Below are positions 34,645 to 43,464 of a DNA stretch of 48,106 nucleotides, piece by piece. A program made the position numbers and the translations under genes. Origin of the DNA: Erythrobacter donghaensis (GTDB lineage Bacteria > Pseudomonadota > Alphaproteobacteria > Sphingomonadales > Sphingomonadaceae). Numbering within the stretch: position 1 is the first letter of the stretch; every line of letters begins with the position of its first letter. The stretch spans positions 1-48,106 of the forward strand of contig NZ_LSJS01000060.1 of the NCBI RefSeq assembly GCF_001557325.1. Direction: 5' to 3'. The notes under the pieces are model-generated. The model saw nothing but the letters and a program-made list of their open reading frames with translations, was not told the DNA's origin and made no database searches.

Positions 34645-34832
34645 AGCGCCCGAGTCTTTAGCACCATGACGGGTTGAGGAAAGTGGCGCAGTGGGTTTGG
34701 CAGGATTTTTGCTTAGTGGTGAGACAATCGCGTTGCAATCGGGTGTCAGGCGGCAGAACCACGCGCGATTAGAGCGGCTTGCCCCGCGTCTCTTGCGGCG
34801 CACGCAACAATGCTGCGTCTGCGCGCGGCTTA

Positions 34833-34861
34833 TTGCAACTCCGCGACAGCTTTGCGATACT
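34833..34861 (+). promoter_or_regulatory. Candidate sigma-70 promoter of the small membrane protein gene
   Basis: TTGCAA (34833-34838), 17-bp spacer and GATACT (34856-34861), each matching its hexamer consensus at four of six positions. Transcription would begin about 30 bp before the ATG at 34898. Confidence 0.4.
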
Positions 34862-34897
34862 GCGACCTTAACAGACGGCCACTGGGGAGCGGCGCGA

Positions 34898-35269
34898 ATG
34901 GTGAAATCGGACAAGCAGGCTGCAACCCTTCCGGTCGCTCGCAAGCGCGACTGGCGCAAGGCGATGAGCGACCATGTCGCCTACGGCCTCCTGGCCTACA
35001 CCGCGCTCCAGATCTTCGTGACGGTGAAGGCGCTGTCCGAGGGCTCCTCCACCGCGCTTCCCTATCTCGCGCTGATCGTGCTCGTCGCGGGGATCATCCC
35101 GGTGTGCCGCTGGTTCGAGAAGCGCTGGGCGGTGCTCTCCGACGCCGAGGCCGCCGACCCGTCGCTCGCGGGCGAGTTCCGCCGCGACGTGACCGCGCTG
35201 TGGGCGATGGCGATCGGCCTGCCCTTCGGCCTCGCGCTGATCTTCAAGATGCTGTTGAGCGTGTTTTAG
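34898..35269 (+). CDS. Small integral membrane protein
   Basis: Unrecognised 123-aa protein. A basic N-terminus (KSDKQAATLPVARKRDWRK) precedes three likely membrane segments: YGLLAYTALQIFVTV, LPYLALIVLVAGIIPV and, at the end, LWAMAIGLPFGLALIFKMLLSVF. The ATG at 34898 has GGGGAG nine bases upstream; the longer open frame has no ribosome site. The gene stands alone, divergent from lptB and convergent with ppa, and is followed directly by CTCC-loop hairpins. Confidence 0.72.
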   Translation: MVKSDKQAATLPVARKRDWRKAMSDHVAYGLLAYTALQIFVTVKALSEGSSTALPYLALIVLVAGIIPVCRWFEKRWAVLSDAEAADPSLAGEFRRDVTALWAMAIGLPFGLALIFKMLLSVF

Positions 35270-35278
35270 GTTTCGCAG

Positions 35279-35398
35279 CCGCCTCCGCGGGAGTCTTTGT
35301 GTGCCGCAGCCCCTCCGGGCTGCGAAATCCTCGCTCACGGGCCTGGCGGCCCCATCGCTGCGGGCGCCCGGTCGGGCTTGCGGTCGCTAAAGCGACCG
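35279..35398 (+). repeat. CTCC-loop structured element, copy C (3' of the small membrane protein)
   Basis: Ten nt after the stop codon on the plus strand: a short hairpin CCGC-CTCC-GCGG (35279-35290), then an 8-bp hairpin CGCAGCCC-CTCC-GGGCTGCG (35305-35324), a TCCTCG stretch, and a third hairpin CGGTCGCT/AGCGACCG (35381-35398). Order and loop sequence resemble copies A and B, though the 3' part is more diverged. Confidence 0.5.
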
Positions 35399-35432
35399 AT
35401 CCCAGCGCATCCCGTTGATGTTCACACTGACT

Positions 35433-35534
35433 CGGCCCACCAACGGACGGGCCGCGAGGCCGAGCGGCCGCCCGCAGGTGCCCGGAGCGCAGCGCAGGAA
35501 CGGCGCCGAGGACGCAGCCGCGGAGGCGGCTGCG
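35433..35534 (-). repeat. CTCC-loop structured element, copy B (3' of ppa)
   Basis: Four nt after the ppa stop on the minus strand: a 9-bp hairpin CGCAGCCGC-CTCC-GCGGCTGCG (35534-35513), then GTCCTCGGCGC as in copy A, and a terminal CGGCCC/GGGCCG pair (35433-35454) also shared with copy A. The first stem is different in sequence from copy A but fully paired. Confidence 0.65.
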
Positions 35535-35538
35535 CTAA

Positions 35539-36069
35539 CTATGCCCCTTGATACCTTTCGATCGCCTCGATGGTGATCTGCCGCGCCTCGGCGGCGTTGC
35601 CCCACTTGCCCACGCGCACCCACTTCTCGGCTTCGAGATCCTTGTAGTGGGTGAAGAAGTGCTCGATCTGCTGGAAGATGATGTTCGGCAGATCGCTGGT
35701 CTCGATCACGTCCGCGTAATAGGGGAACGTCTCGTTCACCGGCACGCAGATCAGCTTTTCATCGCCGCCCTGCTCGTCCTCGAGGTTGAGCACGCCGATC
35801 GGCCGCGCGCGCACCACGCAGCCCGGGATGAAGGGCGAGCGCGAGATCACCAGCGCATCCAGCGGATCGCCATCGGGCGAGAGGGTGTGCGGCACGAAGC
35901 CGTAATTGGCCGGATAGCGCATCGGCGTGTGGAGGATGCGGTCGACGAACAGCGCGCCGCTTTCCTTGTCGAATTCGTACTTCACCGGCTCGCCGCCGGT
36001 GGGCACCTCGATGATCACGTTGAGATCGTCGGGCGGATTCACGCCGGTGGGGATCTTGTCGATGCGCAT
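35539..36069 (-). CDS. ppa: Inorganic pyrophosphatase
   Basis: Family I soluble pyrophosphatase of 176 aa that hydrolyses the pyrophosphate released by biosynthesis. It starts MRIDKIPTGVNPPDDLNV, and the metal-binding signature DGDPLDALV is intact, together with the conserved YGFVPHT and KWVRVGKW. Start ATG at 36069, divergent from hisS across 102 bp. A structured element begins four bases after its stop codon. Confidence 0.97.
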   Translation of the reverse strand: MRIDKIPTGVNPPDDLNVIIEVPTGGEPVKYEFDKESGALFVDRILHTPMRYPANYGFVPHTLSPDGDPLDALVISRSPFIPGCVVRARPIGVLNLEDEQGGDEKLICVPVNETFPYYADVIETSDLPNIIFQQIEHFFTHYKDLEAEKWVRVGKWGNAAEARQITIEAIERYQGA

Positions 36070-36171
36070 GGCTGGTCTCTTTATGATGTGCGTGTGAGAG
36101 GTAACGCGGGCGCCCTTAATCGGTGCCGCAGGATTGCGAAAGAGGCTGTGTGAGCCTAATCGCGCGGGCTT

Positions 36172-37419
36172 ATGAGCAAGAAGACACCCGCCAAAACTCC
36201 CGGCGCCATCCGCGGCACCCAGGACATCTTCGGCGCCGATGCCGAGGCCTTCGCCTTCGTGGTCGAAACCTTCGAGCGCGTCCGCCGCCTCTACCGCTTC
36301 CGCCGGGTGGAAATGCCGGTGTTCGAGAAGACCGAGGTGTTCGCGCGCTCGCTTGGCGAGACAACCGACGTGGTGTCGAAGGAGATGTATTCCTTCGACG
36401 ACCGCGGCGGCGAGAGCCTCACCCTGCGCCCCGAATTCACCGCCGGGATCGCGCGCGCGTTTCTCACCAATGGCTGGCAGCAGTATGCGCCGCTGAAGGT
36501 GGCGACCCACGGGCCGCTGTTCCGCTACGAGCGCCCGCAGAAGGGCCGCTACCGCCAGTTCCACCAGATCGACGCCGAAGTGATCGGCGCGGGCGAGCCG
36601 CAGGCCGATGTCGAGCTGCTGGCGATGGCGGACCAGTTGCTCAAGGAGCTGGGCATCAACGACGTCACCCTGCACCTCAACACTTTGGGCGACGGCGCGA
36701 GCCGCGAGGCGTGGCGGGCGGCTTTGATTGGCTACTTCCGGGCGGTGAAGGACCAGCTGTCCGAGGAATCGCAGGAGCGGCTGGAGAAGAACCCGCTGCG
36801 GATCCTCGATTCGAAGGACCCGCGCGACAAGCCGTTCCTGGCGGATGCGCCGAAGATCGACGCCTTTCTGTCGGAGGAGGCTTCGGCCTTCTTCGCGGCG
36901 GTGACCAGCGGGCTCGATGCGGCGGGGGTGAAGTGGGTGCGGGCTCAGAGCCTCGTCCGGGGCCTCGACTACTACCGCCACACGGCGTTCGAGTTCATCC
37001 CTGACGAGGGCAGCGCTTCGGCGGCTGCACTGGGTTCGCAGAGCACTGTGCTCGGCGGCGGGCGTTATGACGGGCTGATGGAATCGCTCGGCGGCGCGCC
37101 GACCCCGGCGGTGGGGTGGGCCGCGGGGATCGAGCGGCTGGCGATGCTGGTGGGGGCGCGGGAGGAGGAGCCTGCCGACCTCATCATCGTGGTTGAGGAT
37201 GATGCACGCGTTGGCGAGGCGATCGGCCTCATTGGCGACGTCCGCCGGGCAGGCTTTACTGCCGAGCTGGTCGCCTCCGGATCATTGAGAAAGCGCTACG
37301 ACAAAGCGGTCAAGCGGGCACCAAAGGTGATCCTCTCATTGAAGCCCGAAATGGCGCACAGCGTTACGGGCGGCCACCCCGAAGCGGAAGTTTTGGGCAC
37401 ACTCCGCCCGTACTATTAG
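36172..37419 (+). CDS. hisS: Histidyl-tRNA synthetase
   Basis: Class II synthetase of 415 aa charging tRNA-His. Motif 2 is in [20 protein letters not shown], the histidine-specific [15 protein letters not shown] and the motif 3 region [18 protein letters not shown] segment follow, then the C-terminal anticodon-binding domain of about 90 residues. It begins with ATG at 36172. A pair of inverted repeats lies seven bases after its stop codon and before prfA. Confidence 0.97.
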   Translation: MSKKTPAKTPGAIRGTQDIFGADAEAFAFVVETFERVRRLYRFRRVEMPVFEKTEVFARSLGETTDVVSKEMYSFDDRGGESLTLRPEFTAGIARAFLTNGWQQYAPLKVATHGPLFRYERPQKGRYRQFHQIDAEVIGAGEPQADVELLAMADQLLKELGINDVTLHLNTLGDGASREAWRAALIGYFRAVKDQLSEESQERLEKNPLRILDSKDPRDKPFLADAPKIDAFLSEEASAFFAAVTSGLDAAGVKWVRAQSLVRGLDYYRHTAFEFIPDEGSASAAALGSQSTVLGGGRYDGLMESLGGAPTPAVGWAAGIERLAMLVGAREEEPADLIIVVEDDARVGEAIGLIGDVRRAGFTAELVASGSLRKRYDKAVKRAPKVILSLKPEMAHSVTGGHPEAEVLGTLRPYY

Positions 37420-37425
37420 CCCCCC

Positions 37426-37518
37426 TCGTCACCCTGAACTTGTTTCAGGGTCCATCGCGCCGCTCGCACCGCGGCCCGAACCGGAAGAATGGATGCTGAA
37501 ACGAGTTCAGCATGACGA
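37426..37518. repeat. Paired inverted 30-bp repeats (REP-like) between hisS and prfA
   Basis: Two copies of a 30-bp unit face each other at 37426-37455 and 37489-37518. Each is itself a hairpin: CCCTGAA/TTCAGGG in the first and ATGCTGAA/TTCAGCAT in the second. The sequence differs between copies in paired positions, so both keep their stems. From memory this type of unit is dispersed in sphingomonad genomes; copy number here cannot be checked from the window. Confidence 0.8.
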
Positions 37519-37534
37519 GTAAGAGAAGCCAGAC

Positions 37535-38602
37535 ATGCAAATCCCCCCCGAACGCCTTGACCAGATCGCGCACCGCTTTGCGGAGCTCGAAGCGCGCATG
37601 GCGAGCGGAACGCTCGAGGGCGAGGCCTTCGTCCGCGCCAGCCGCGACTATGCCGAGCTCGAACCCGTCGCCAGGATCGCCGCCGAGGTGAAGGCCGCGC
37701 GCGAGGAAATGGCGGGGCTGACCGACATGCTCGCCGATCCCGAGATGAAGGCGATGGCCGAGGAGGAACTCGCCAGCCTCAAATCCACCCTCCCCGATCT
37801 CGAGCGCCGCCTCGCCATCGCGCTGCTGCCGCGCGACTCTGCCGACTCCAAGCCCGCGATGCTCGAAATCCGCGCCGGCACCGGGGGCGACGAGGCCGCG
37901 CTCTTCGCCGCCGATCTCTACCGCATGTACGAGAAATACGCCGCCGAGCAGGGCTGGCGCGTCGAACCCGTCAGCATCGCCGCCAGCGATATCGGCGGCT
38001 ACAAGGAAGTGATCGCCAACGTCACCGGCACGGGCGTCTTCGCCAAGCTCAAGTTCGAAAGCGGCGTCCACCGCGTCCAGCGCGTGCCCGTGACTGAAAG
38101 CGGCGGGCGCATCCACACCTCGGCGGCGACGGTCGCGGTGCTGGCGGAGCCCGACGAGGTCGACATCCAGATCGAGGACAAGGACCTCAAGATCGACGTC
38201 TACCGCGCGAGCGGGGCCGGGGGCCAGCACGTCAACACCACCGACTCGGCGGTGCGCATCACCCACCTGCCGACCGGCACGGTCGTCACCTGCCAGGACG
38301 GACGCAGCCAGCACAAGAACAAGGAAAAGGCGATGCAGGTGCTGCGCACGCGGCTCTACGATGCTCAGCGCGAGGCCACGCAAGGCGCCGAGGCCGAGGC
38401 GAGGAAGGCGATGGTCGGCAGCGGCGACCGGTCCGAGCGCATCCGCACCTATAATTTCCCGCAAGGGCGCGTCACCGATCACCGCATCGGCCTCACCCTG
38501 CACAAGCTCGAGGAAGTCCTCGCCGGGCCGGGCCTCGCCGAGCTGGTCGACGCGCTGATCGCCGAGGACGAGGGCAAGCGGCTCGCGGCGCTCGCCGAGT
38601 GA
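37535..38602 (+). CDS. prfA: Peptide chain release factor 1
   Basis: RF1 of 355 aa, ending translation at UAA and UAG. The peptidyl-transferase-centre motif GGQ is at 229-231 and the stop-codon reading tripeptide is P185-V186-T187, the RF1-type PxT. The N-terminal helical domain and RF1-type C-terminus are complete. prmC, whose product methylates the GGQ glutamine, starts inside its stop codon. Confidence 0.97.
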   Translation: MQIPPERLDQIAHRFAELEARMASGTLEGEAFVRASRDYAELEPVARIAAEVKAAREEMAGLTDMLADPEMKAMAEEELASLKSTLPDLERRLAIALLPRDSADSKPAMLEIRAGTGGDEAALFAADLYRMYEKYAAEQGWRVEPVSIAASDIGGYKEVIANVTGTGVFAKLKFESGVHRVQRVPVTESGGRIHTSAATVAVLAEPDEVDIQIEDKDLKIDVYRASGAGGQHVNTTDSAVRITHLPTGTVVTCQDGRSQHKNKEKAMQVLRTRLYDAQREATQGAEAEARKAMVGSGDRSERIRTYNFPQGRVTDHRIGLTLHKLEEVLAGPGLAELVDALIAEDEGKRLAALAE

Positions 38603-39435
38603 CCGGGGGCGGCAATACCGTCGGCGAAGCCATCCGCGCCGCCGCCGAACGCCTCGCGCCCGTCAGCGACACCGCGCGGCTCGATGCCGAGCTGCTGATG
38701 GCGCACCTCTTCGGCGTCACCCGTTCCGAGCTGCTGCTGCGCCACATGCGCGACCCCGCGCCGCCCGGTTTCGCCGCGCTGGTCAAGCGGCGCGCGGGGC
38801 ACGAGCCGGTCGCCTATATCACCGGGTCTCAGGAGTTCTACGGCCTGCCCTTGCATGTCACCCCCGCCACCCTGATCCCGCGCGGCGACAGCGAGACGCT
38901 GGTCGCCGCAGCGCTCGAGGCGAAGCCCGATGCGGCGCGGGTGCTCGATCTCGGCACCGGATCGGGGGCGCTGCTGCTCGCGGTGCTGGCCTATCTGCGG
39001 CAGGCGCAAGGGGTGGGGATCGACCGCGCTCCGCAAGCCGTCGCGGTGGCGGCGCGCAATGCCGAAGCCCTGGGCCTGAGCCCGCAGGCGGAGTTCCGCG
39101 AGGGCGACTGGCACGCGGCGGGATGGGCCGAGGGGCTCGGCACCTTCGACCTGATCCTCTGCAATCCGCCCTATGTCGAGGCGGACGCCGTGCTCGACCG
39201 GCAGGTGGCCGCGTTCGAGCCCGCCAGCGCGCTGTTCGCCGGGCCCGAGGGGCTCGACGATTACCGCGTGCTGATTCCGCATTTGCGCGCGCTGATGAAC
39301 GAGGCCGCGCTCGCGGTGCTCGAGATCGGGGCGAATCAGGCCGAGGCCGTGGGAGCCCTCGCGCAGGCTGCGGGATTCGCCACGGCGCTACGCCGCGACC
39401 TTGCGGGCCGCGCCCGGGCCTTGCTGCTCACGTGA
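38599..39435 (+). CDS. prmC: Release factor glutamine methyltransferase
   Basis: SAM-dependent N5-glutamine methyltransferase of 278 aa acting on the GGQ glutamine of RF1 and RF2. SAM motif I is DLGTGSG (117-123) and the glutamine-binding NPPY is at 189-192. It begins with GTG overlapping the prfA TGA by four bases (GTGA), the usual prfA-prmC coupling. The 275-bp space after it holds no gene that I can support. Confidence 0.96.
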   Translation: MTGGGNTVGEAIRAAAERLAPVSDTARLDAELLMAHLFGVTRSELLLRHMRDPAPPGFAALVKRRAGHEPVAYITGSQEFYGLPLHVTPATLIPRGDSETLVAAALEAKPDAARVLDLGTGSGALLLAVLAYLRQAQGVGIDRAPQAVAVAARNAEALGLSPQAEFREGDWHAAGWAEGLGTFDLILCNPPYVEADAVLDRQVAAFEPASALFAGPEGLDDYRVLIPHLRALMNEAALAVLEIGANQAEAVGALAQAAGFATALRRDLAGRARALLLT

Positions 39436-39710
39436 CAGAATTACGCGGGCGGGGCTTGGCAAACCCGTTCGGCATCGCTACGTCTTGGCAAGGCCGGATG
39501 GATTGCGAAGGGCGCAAACCGCTGGGCCAAGCTCCTGAACTCAGCTGATACCGCCGTGAGGGCTCGCCCCCGGCAGCATCAAGCGCGGAGCACGCGGCAC
39601 GCTTTTGGCACGGCCCAAAGTCAGGGCCAGACGTGACGCAAGGGCAAGGGGTCTGTTGACCGCGCGAACATTGTTATCTCGCGCCAGGTCGCTGTTAAGG
39701 AACGTTTTCC

Positions 39711-40499
39711 TTGAATAACAATCGCAATAACCGGCGTCGCGGGCGCGGCAACCGCAACCAGGGCGGAGGCGGCGCTCAACTGAACCGCATCGACAGCCGG
39801 GCGCGCGGCAATGCCCCGCAGATGCTCGACAAGTACAAGAAGCTCGCGCAGGACGCCCAGCACAATGGCGACCGCGTGCAGATGGAGTACTACCTCCAGT
39901 TCGCGGACCACTATTTCCGCGTGATCGCCGACAACAAGGCGCGCCAGGACGAGCAGCGCGGCGGCAATGGCGCAGGCCGGCGTCAGGACGAGCGCGATGC
40001 GGGCGACGATTTCGAGGACGATTTCGACTTCGGCCGTCGCAGCGACACGCCGACCCGCTCGCCCTACGAACAGCCCGAGAATATCGGCAACACCGATGTG
40101 AACGAGGGCGAGCCGGGGCAGGAGGGCGAGAGCTTCCTTGCCGATGATCGCCAGGGCGAGGACCGTAACGACGATCGCGGCGATGATCGCGGTGATGACC
40201 GGCCCCGCGGCCAGCGTCGCCAGCAGCAGCAGCGCAAACCGCGCAGCGGCGAGCGCGACGGCAACCGGCAGGACCGCGGCGAGAAGCGGGCCGAGCGTCC
40301 CGAACGCGGCGAGCGGGCCGAGCGTCCGGCTGCCGAACAGCGTGCGGAAAAGCCCGCCCGCACCCGCAAGCCCCGCAAGAGCGTCGATGACGGCGAGCGC
40401 TCGGGTGGTCAGGGCGGCATCGACAGCTCGATCCTCCCGCCCTCGATCCGCGGTGACGACGCAGGCGGGGACAGCGGCACGCTCGAAACCGTCGAGTAA
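39711..40499 (+). CDS. DUF4167 protein
   Basis: Protein of 262 aa. The conserved DUF4167 domain occupies about residues 15-80 (RIDSRARGNAPQMLDKYKKLAQDA, then YYLQFADHYFRVI). It is preceded by an Asn/Arg/Gly tract (NNNRNNRRRGRGNR) and followed by a long low-complexity tail alternating acidic and arginine-rich stretches. The start is TTG at 39711 with AAGGA nine bases upstream, giving the family N-terminus; no ATG exists nearby. RGG-like arginine/glycine tracts suggest RNA binding, which is inference. lnt follows after 5 bp. Confidence 0.9.
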   Translation: MNNNRNNRRRGRGNRNQGGGGAQLNRIDSRARGNAPQMLDKYKKLAQDAQHNGDRVQMEYYLQFADHYFRVIADNKARQDEQRGGNGAGRRQDERDAGDDFEDDFDFGRRSDTPTRSPYEQPENIGNTDVNEGEPGQEGESFLADDRQGEDRNDDRGDDRGDDRPRGQRRQQQQRKPRSGERDGNRQDRGEKRAERPERGERAERPAAEQRAEKPARTRKPRKSVDDGERSGGQGGIDSSILPPSIRGDDAGGDSGTLETVE

Positions 40500-40504
40500 G
40501 CGCC

Positions 40505-42133
40505 ATGCGGGAGCGGCTGGCGGCCGCCGCGGCCAAGGTGCCTGAACTGGCGCAGCGCTTTCCGGCGCTGACGGCCATTGCGCTGGGGCTGATCGCTGCC
40601 TGCGCCTACCCGCCGCTCCACCTTTGGCCGCTGGGCCTCGCCGCGCTGGCGGGGTTCGTGTGGCTGATCCATTCCGCCGACAACTGGAAGCAGGCTGCGG
40701 CGCGCGGCTGGCTGTTCGGCTGGGCGCATCTGACGCTCGCCAACAACTGGATCGCCACCGCCTTCACCCATCAGGCCAAGATGCCCGAGGTGCTCGGGTG
40801 GGCCGCGGTGCCGCTGCTGTGCGTCTACCTCGCGGTCTACCCGATGCTGGCGGCGTTGGCGGCGCACCTGTTGGCGAAGAAGCGCCCGCTGTGGGCCTTC
40901 GGGCTGGTGCTCGCGGGCGCGTGGATCACCGCCGAGTGGCTGCGCGGCTGGGTGTTCACCGGCTATCCGTGGCCGCCCCTGGGGCTGATGCTGCTGGGGA
41001 CGTGGGACACCCCGGGTCTGGCGCGGGTGTTGCCGTGGCTGGGCACCTATGCGCTGTCCGGCGTCGCGGTGCTGATCGCCGCGCTGCTGCTGGCCGCCGT
41101 CACCGCGCGGCGCTGGCTGCCGGCAGCGGGCGGCGCGCTGGTCTTGGCGGCCATGATGCTGCTCCCGAGCCTTGCCATAGAATTGACGCGGCCCGCCGGC
41201 GCGGTCCAGTATACCCTCGTCCAGCCCTACATCCCGCAATCCGAGATCAACGACCGCTCCAGGTTCGACGCGCAGTTCACCCGCATCGCGCGCCTCACCG
41301 CGCCCGGGCGCGAGGCGTCGCGGATCGTGCTGTGGCCGGAAAGCGCGATCCCCGACTATCTCGAGGAGGGCTACCCGGAGCGCTACTATTTCGAGATGAC
41401 CGCGGGCGGCGATCCGCGGTTGGCGCGGCGGCGGATCGGCACGGTGATCGGGCCGCAATCGACGCTGCTGACGGGCGTGGTCAACCTCAACATCGGCACC
41501 ATGCCGAGCGGGCGGCGCGGCGCGGTGAGCGCGCGCAATTCGGTGATGGCGCTGGACGGTTCGGGCCGGATCCGCGGCGGCTACGACAAGGCGCATCTGG
41601 TGCCTTATGGCGAATATCTGCCGATGCGCCCGATCCTCGAACCGCTCGGACTGTCGCGGCTGGTGGCAGGGAGCATCGACTACTTGCCCGGCCCCGGCCC
41701 GCGCACGCTCGATCTGGGCGTGCACGGCAAGGCGGGGGTGATGATCTGCTACGAGATCGTCTTCTCCGGCCACGTCGTCGACAAGGCGAATCGCCCCGAC
41801 TACATCTTCAATCCCTCCAACGACGGCTGGTTCGGCAGTTGGGGCCCGCCGCAGCACCTCGCGCAGGCGCGGATGCGGGCGATCGAAGAGGGGCTTCCCG
41901 TTCTGCGCTCGACCACCACCGGGATCAGCGCGGTGATCGATGCCAACGGCGTGGTGCGCGAGCACATCGGCATGGGCAAGGCCGACAAGCTGGAAGGCTT
42001 CGTGCCCGAGGCCAACCCGCCGACGCTGTTCGCACGCCTCGGCCACATCCTCACCCTCGCATGGGCGGCGGCGTTCCTCGCGCTCGGCCTCGCAATTCCG
42101 AGAGTGCTTGCGCTTGTCCGCGCGCGCGGCTAG
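40505..42133 (+). CDS. lnt: Apolipoprotein N-acyltransferase
   Basis: Inner-membrane enzyme of 542 aa that adds the third acyl chain to lipoproteins such as the GH16 and GH43 proteins here. About seven N-terminal membrane segments are followed by a periplasmic nitrilase domain with the catalytic triad E279 (WPES), K362 (YDKAHLVPYGEY) and C415 (MICYE), then a last membrane segment near the C-terminus. It starts 5 bp after the DUF4167 gene. Confidence 0.96.
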   Translation: MRERLAAAAAKVPELAQRFPALTAIALGLIAACAYPPLHLWPLGLAALAGFVWLIHSADNWKQAAARGWLFGWAHLTLANNWIATAFTHQAKMPEVLGWAAVPLLCVYLAVYPMLAALAAHLLAKKRPLWAFGLVLAGAWITAEWLRGWVFTGYPWPPLGLMLLGTWDTPGLARVLPWLGTYALSGVAVLIAALLLAAVTARRWLPAAGGALVLAAMMLLPSLAIELTRPAGAVQYTLVQPYIPQSEINDRSRFDAQFTRIARLTAPGREASRIVLWPESAIPDYLEEGYPERYYFEMTAGGDPRLARRRIGTVIGPQSTLLTGVVNLNIGTMPSGRRGAVSARNSVMALDGSGRIRGGYDKAHLVPYGEYLPMRPILEPLGLSRLVAGSIDYLPGPGPRTLDLGVHGKAGVMICYEIVFSGHVVDKANRPDYIFNPSNDGWFGSWGPPQHLAQARMRAIEEGLPVLRSTTTGISAVIDANGVVREHIGMGKADKLEGFVPEANPPTLFARLGHILTLAWAAAFLALGLAIPRVLALVRARG

Positions 42134-42154
42134 GGCGTTGCGCAAGAAAGCGGG

Positions 42155-42184
42155 ACATAAAGGTTTCCTTATATCTCTATAAGG
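42155..42184 (+). promoter_or_regulatory. Operator-like palindrome upstream of metK
   Basis: An AT-rich patch in a GC-rich setting. The core CCTTATATCTCTATAAGG (42167-42184) has perfect 7-bp arms around TCTC and is preceded by ACATAAAGG. It ends 46 bp before the metK ATG. It resembles ATAAAG-type palindromes that I recall for SAM/SAH-responsive ArsR-type repressors upstream of alphaproteobacterial metK and ahcY; that link is inference. Confidence 0.5.
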
Positions 42185-42230
42185 TGCCGCCCCCGCCGGA
42201 CCACGCCATTCCAGCCCCCGGGGGACATCA

Positions 42231-43442
42231 ATGCGCACCAACTACCTGTTCACCTCCGAAAGCGTCTCCGAAGGTCACCCCGACAAGGTCGCCGACCAGA
42301 TCTCGGACGCGATCGTCGATCTGTTCCTGTCCAAGGACCCCGAAGCGCGCATCGCCTGCGAAACCCTCACCACCACCCAGCTGGTCGTGCTGGCGGGCGA
42401 GATCCGCTGCAAGGGCGTCTACGAGAACGGCGAATGGGCCCCGGGCGCCAAGGAAGAAATCGAGGCGACCGTCCGCAACACGGTCAAGCGCATCGGTTAC
42501 GAACAGGACGGCTTCCACTGGGAGAAGCTCGAATTCATCAACCGCCTGCACGGCCAGTCGGCGCACATCGCGCAAGGGGTGGACGCGGGCGAGAACAAGG
42601 ATGAAGGCGCGGGCGACCAGGGCATCATGTTCGGCTACGCCACCGACGAGACCCCGGGCCTGATGCCCGCGACGCTCTACTACAGCCACAAGATCCTCGA
42701 GCGCATGGCCGCCGACCGCCACTCGGGCGCCGCGCCCTTCCTCGAGCCCGACGCCAAGAGCCAGGTGACCCTGCGCTACGAAGGCTCGCTGCCGGTCGCC
42801 GCGACCGCGGTGGTGGTCTCGACCCAGCACAAGAAGGGCTATGACGAGAACGATCCGGCCAAGCAGGCCGAGCTCGAGGCCTACGTCAAGAAGGTGATCG
42901 CCGACGTGATCCCGCCGGTGCTGCTGCGCGAGACCGAATATTTCATCAATCCCACCGGCAGCTTCGAGATCGGCGGCCCCGATGGCGACGCCGGCCTCAC
43001 CGGCCGCAAGATCATCGTCGACACCTATGGCGGCGCGGCCCCGCATGGCGGCGGCGCGTTCAGCGGCAAGGACCCGACCAAGGTCGACCGCTCGGCCGCC
43101 TACATCACCCGCTACCTCGCCAAGAACGTGGTCGCCGCTGGCCTCGCCACGCGCTGCACCATCCAGATCGCCTATGCGATCGGCGTGTCGAAGCCGCTCA
43201 GCCTCTATGTCGACACCCACGAAACCGGCACCGTCGGCGACGACAAGATCGAGCAGGCAATCCTCGGCATCGCCAAGCTCGGCGGCCTGACCCCGCGCGC
43301 GATCCGCACGCATCTCGGCCTCAACAAGCCGATCTACCAGCCGACCGCCGCCTACGGCCACTTCGGCCGCACCGCGGAAGGCGACTTCTTCCCGTGGGAG
43401 CGCCTCGATCTGGTCGACGATCTGAAGGCTGCGCTCGCCTGA
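42231..43442 (+). CDS. metK: S-adenosylmethionine synthetase
   Basis: Enzyme of 403 aa making SAM from methionine and ATP, supplying methyl donor to prmC, trmB and the PRMT-like product in this window. Motifs include [33 protein letters not shown], and the phosphate-binding [22 protein letters not shown] at 42231 has GGGGGA upstream; that ribosome site is the second half of a CCCCCGGGGG palindrome (42215-42224). An AT-rich palindrome precedes it. Confidence 0.97.
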   Translation: MRTNYLFTSESVSEGHPDKVADQISDAIVDLFLSKDPEARIACETLTTTQLVVLAGEIRCKGVYENGEWAPGAKEEIEATVRNTVKRIGYEQDGFHWEKLEFINRLHGQSAHIAQGVDAGENKDEGAGDQGIMFGYATDETPGLMPATLYYSHKILERMAADRHSGAAPFLEPDAKSQVTLRYEGSLPVAATAVVVSTQHKKGYDENDPAKQAELEAYVKKVIADVIPPVLLRETEYFINPTGSFEIGGPDGDAGLTGRKIIVDTYGGAAPHGGGAFSGKDPTKVDRSAAYITRYLAKNVVAAGLATRCTIQIAYAIGVSKPLSLYVDTHETGTVGDDKIEQAILGIAKLGGLTPRAIRTHLGLNKPIYQPTAAYGHFGRTAEGDFFPWERLDLVDDLKAALA

Positions 43443-43464
43443 TTTTCGGGTATGGGTGCTGTCC

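Noticed and set aside
39436..39710. Search for a gene, tRNA or promoter in the gap between prmC and the DUF4167 gene
   Set aside because: No frame with a ribosome site or tRNA cloverleaf was found; TTGACC at 39656 has no -10 element at proper spacing.
42134..42230. SAM riboswitch upstream of metK
   Set aside because: The leader is under 100 bases and lacks the conserved cores of SAM-I, SAM-II or SAM/SAH riboswitches as I know them; the palindrome looks more like a protein operator.
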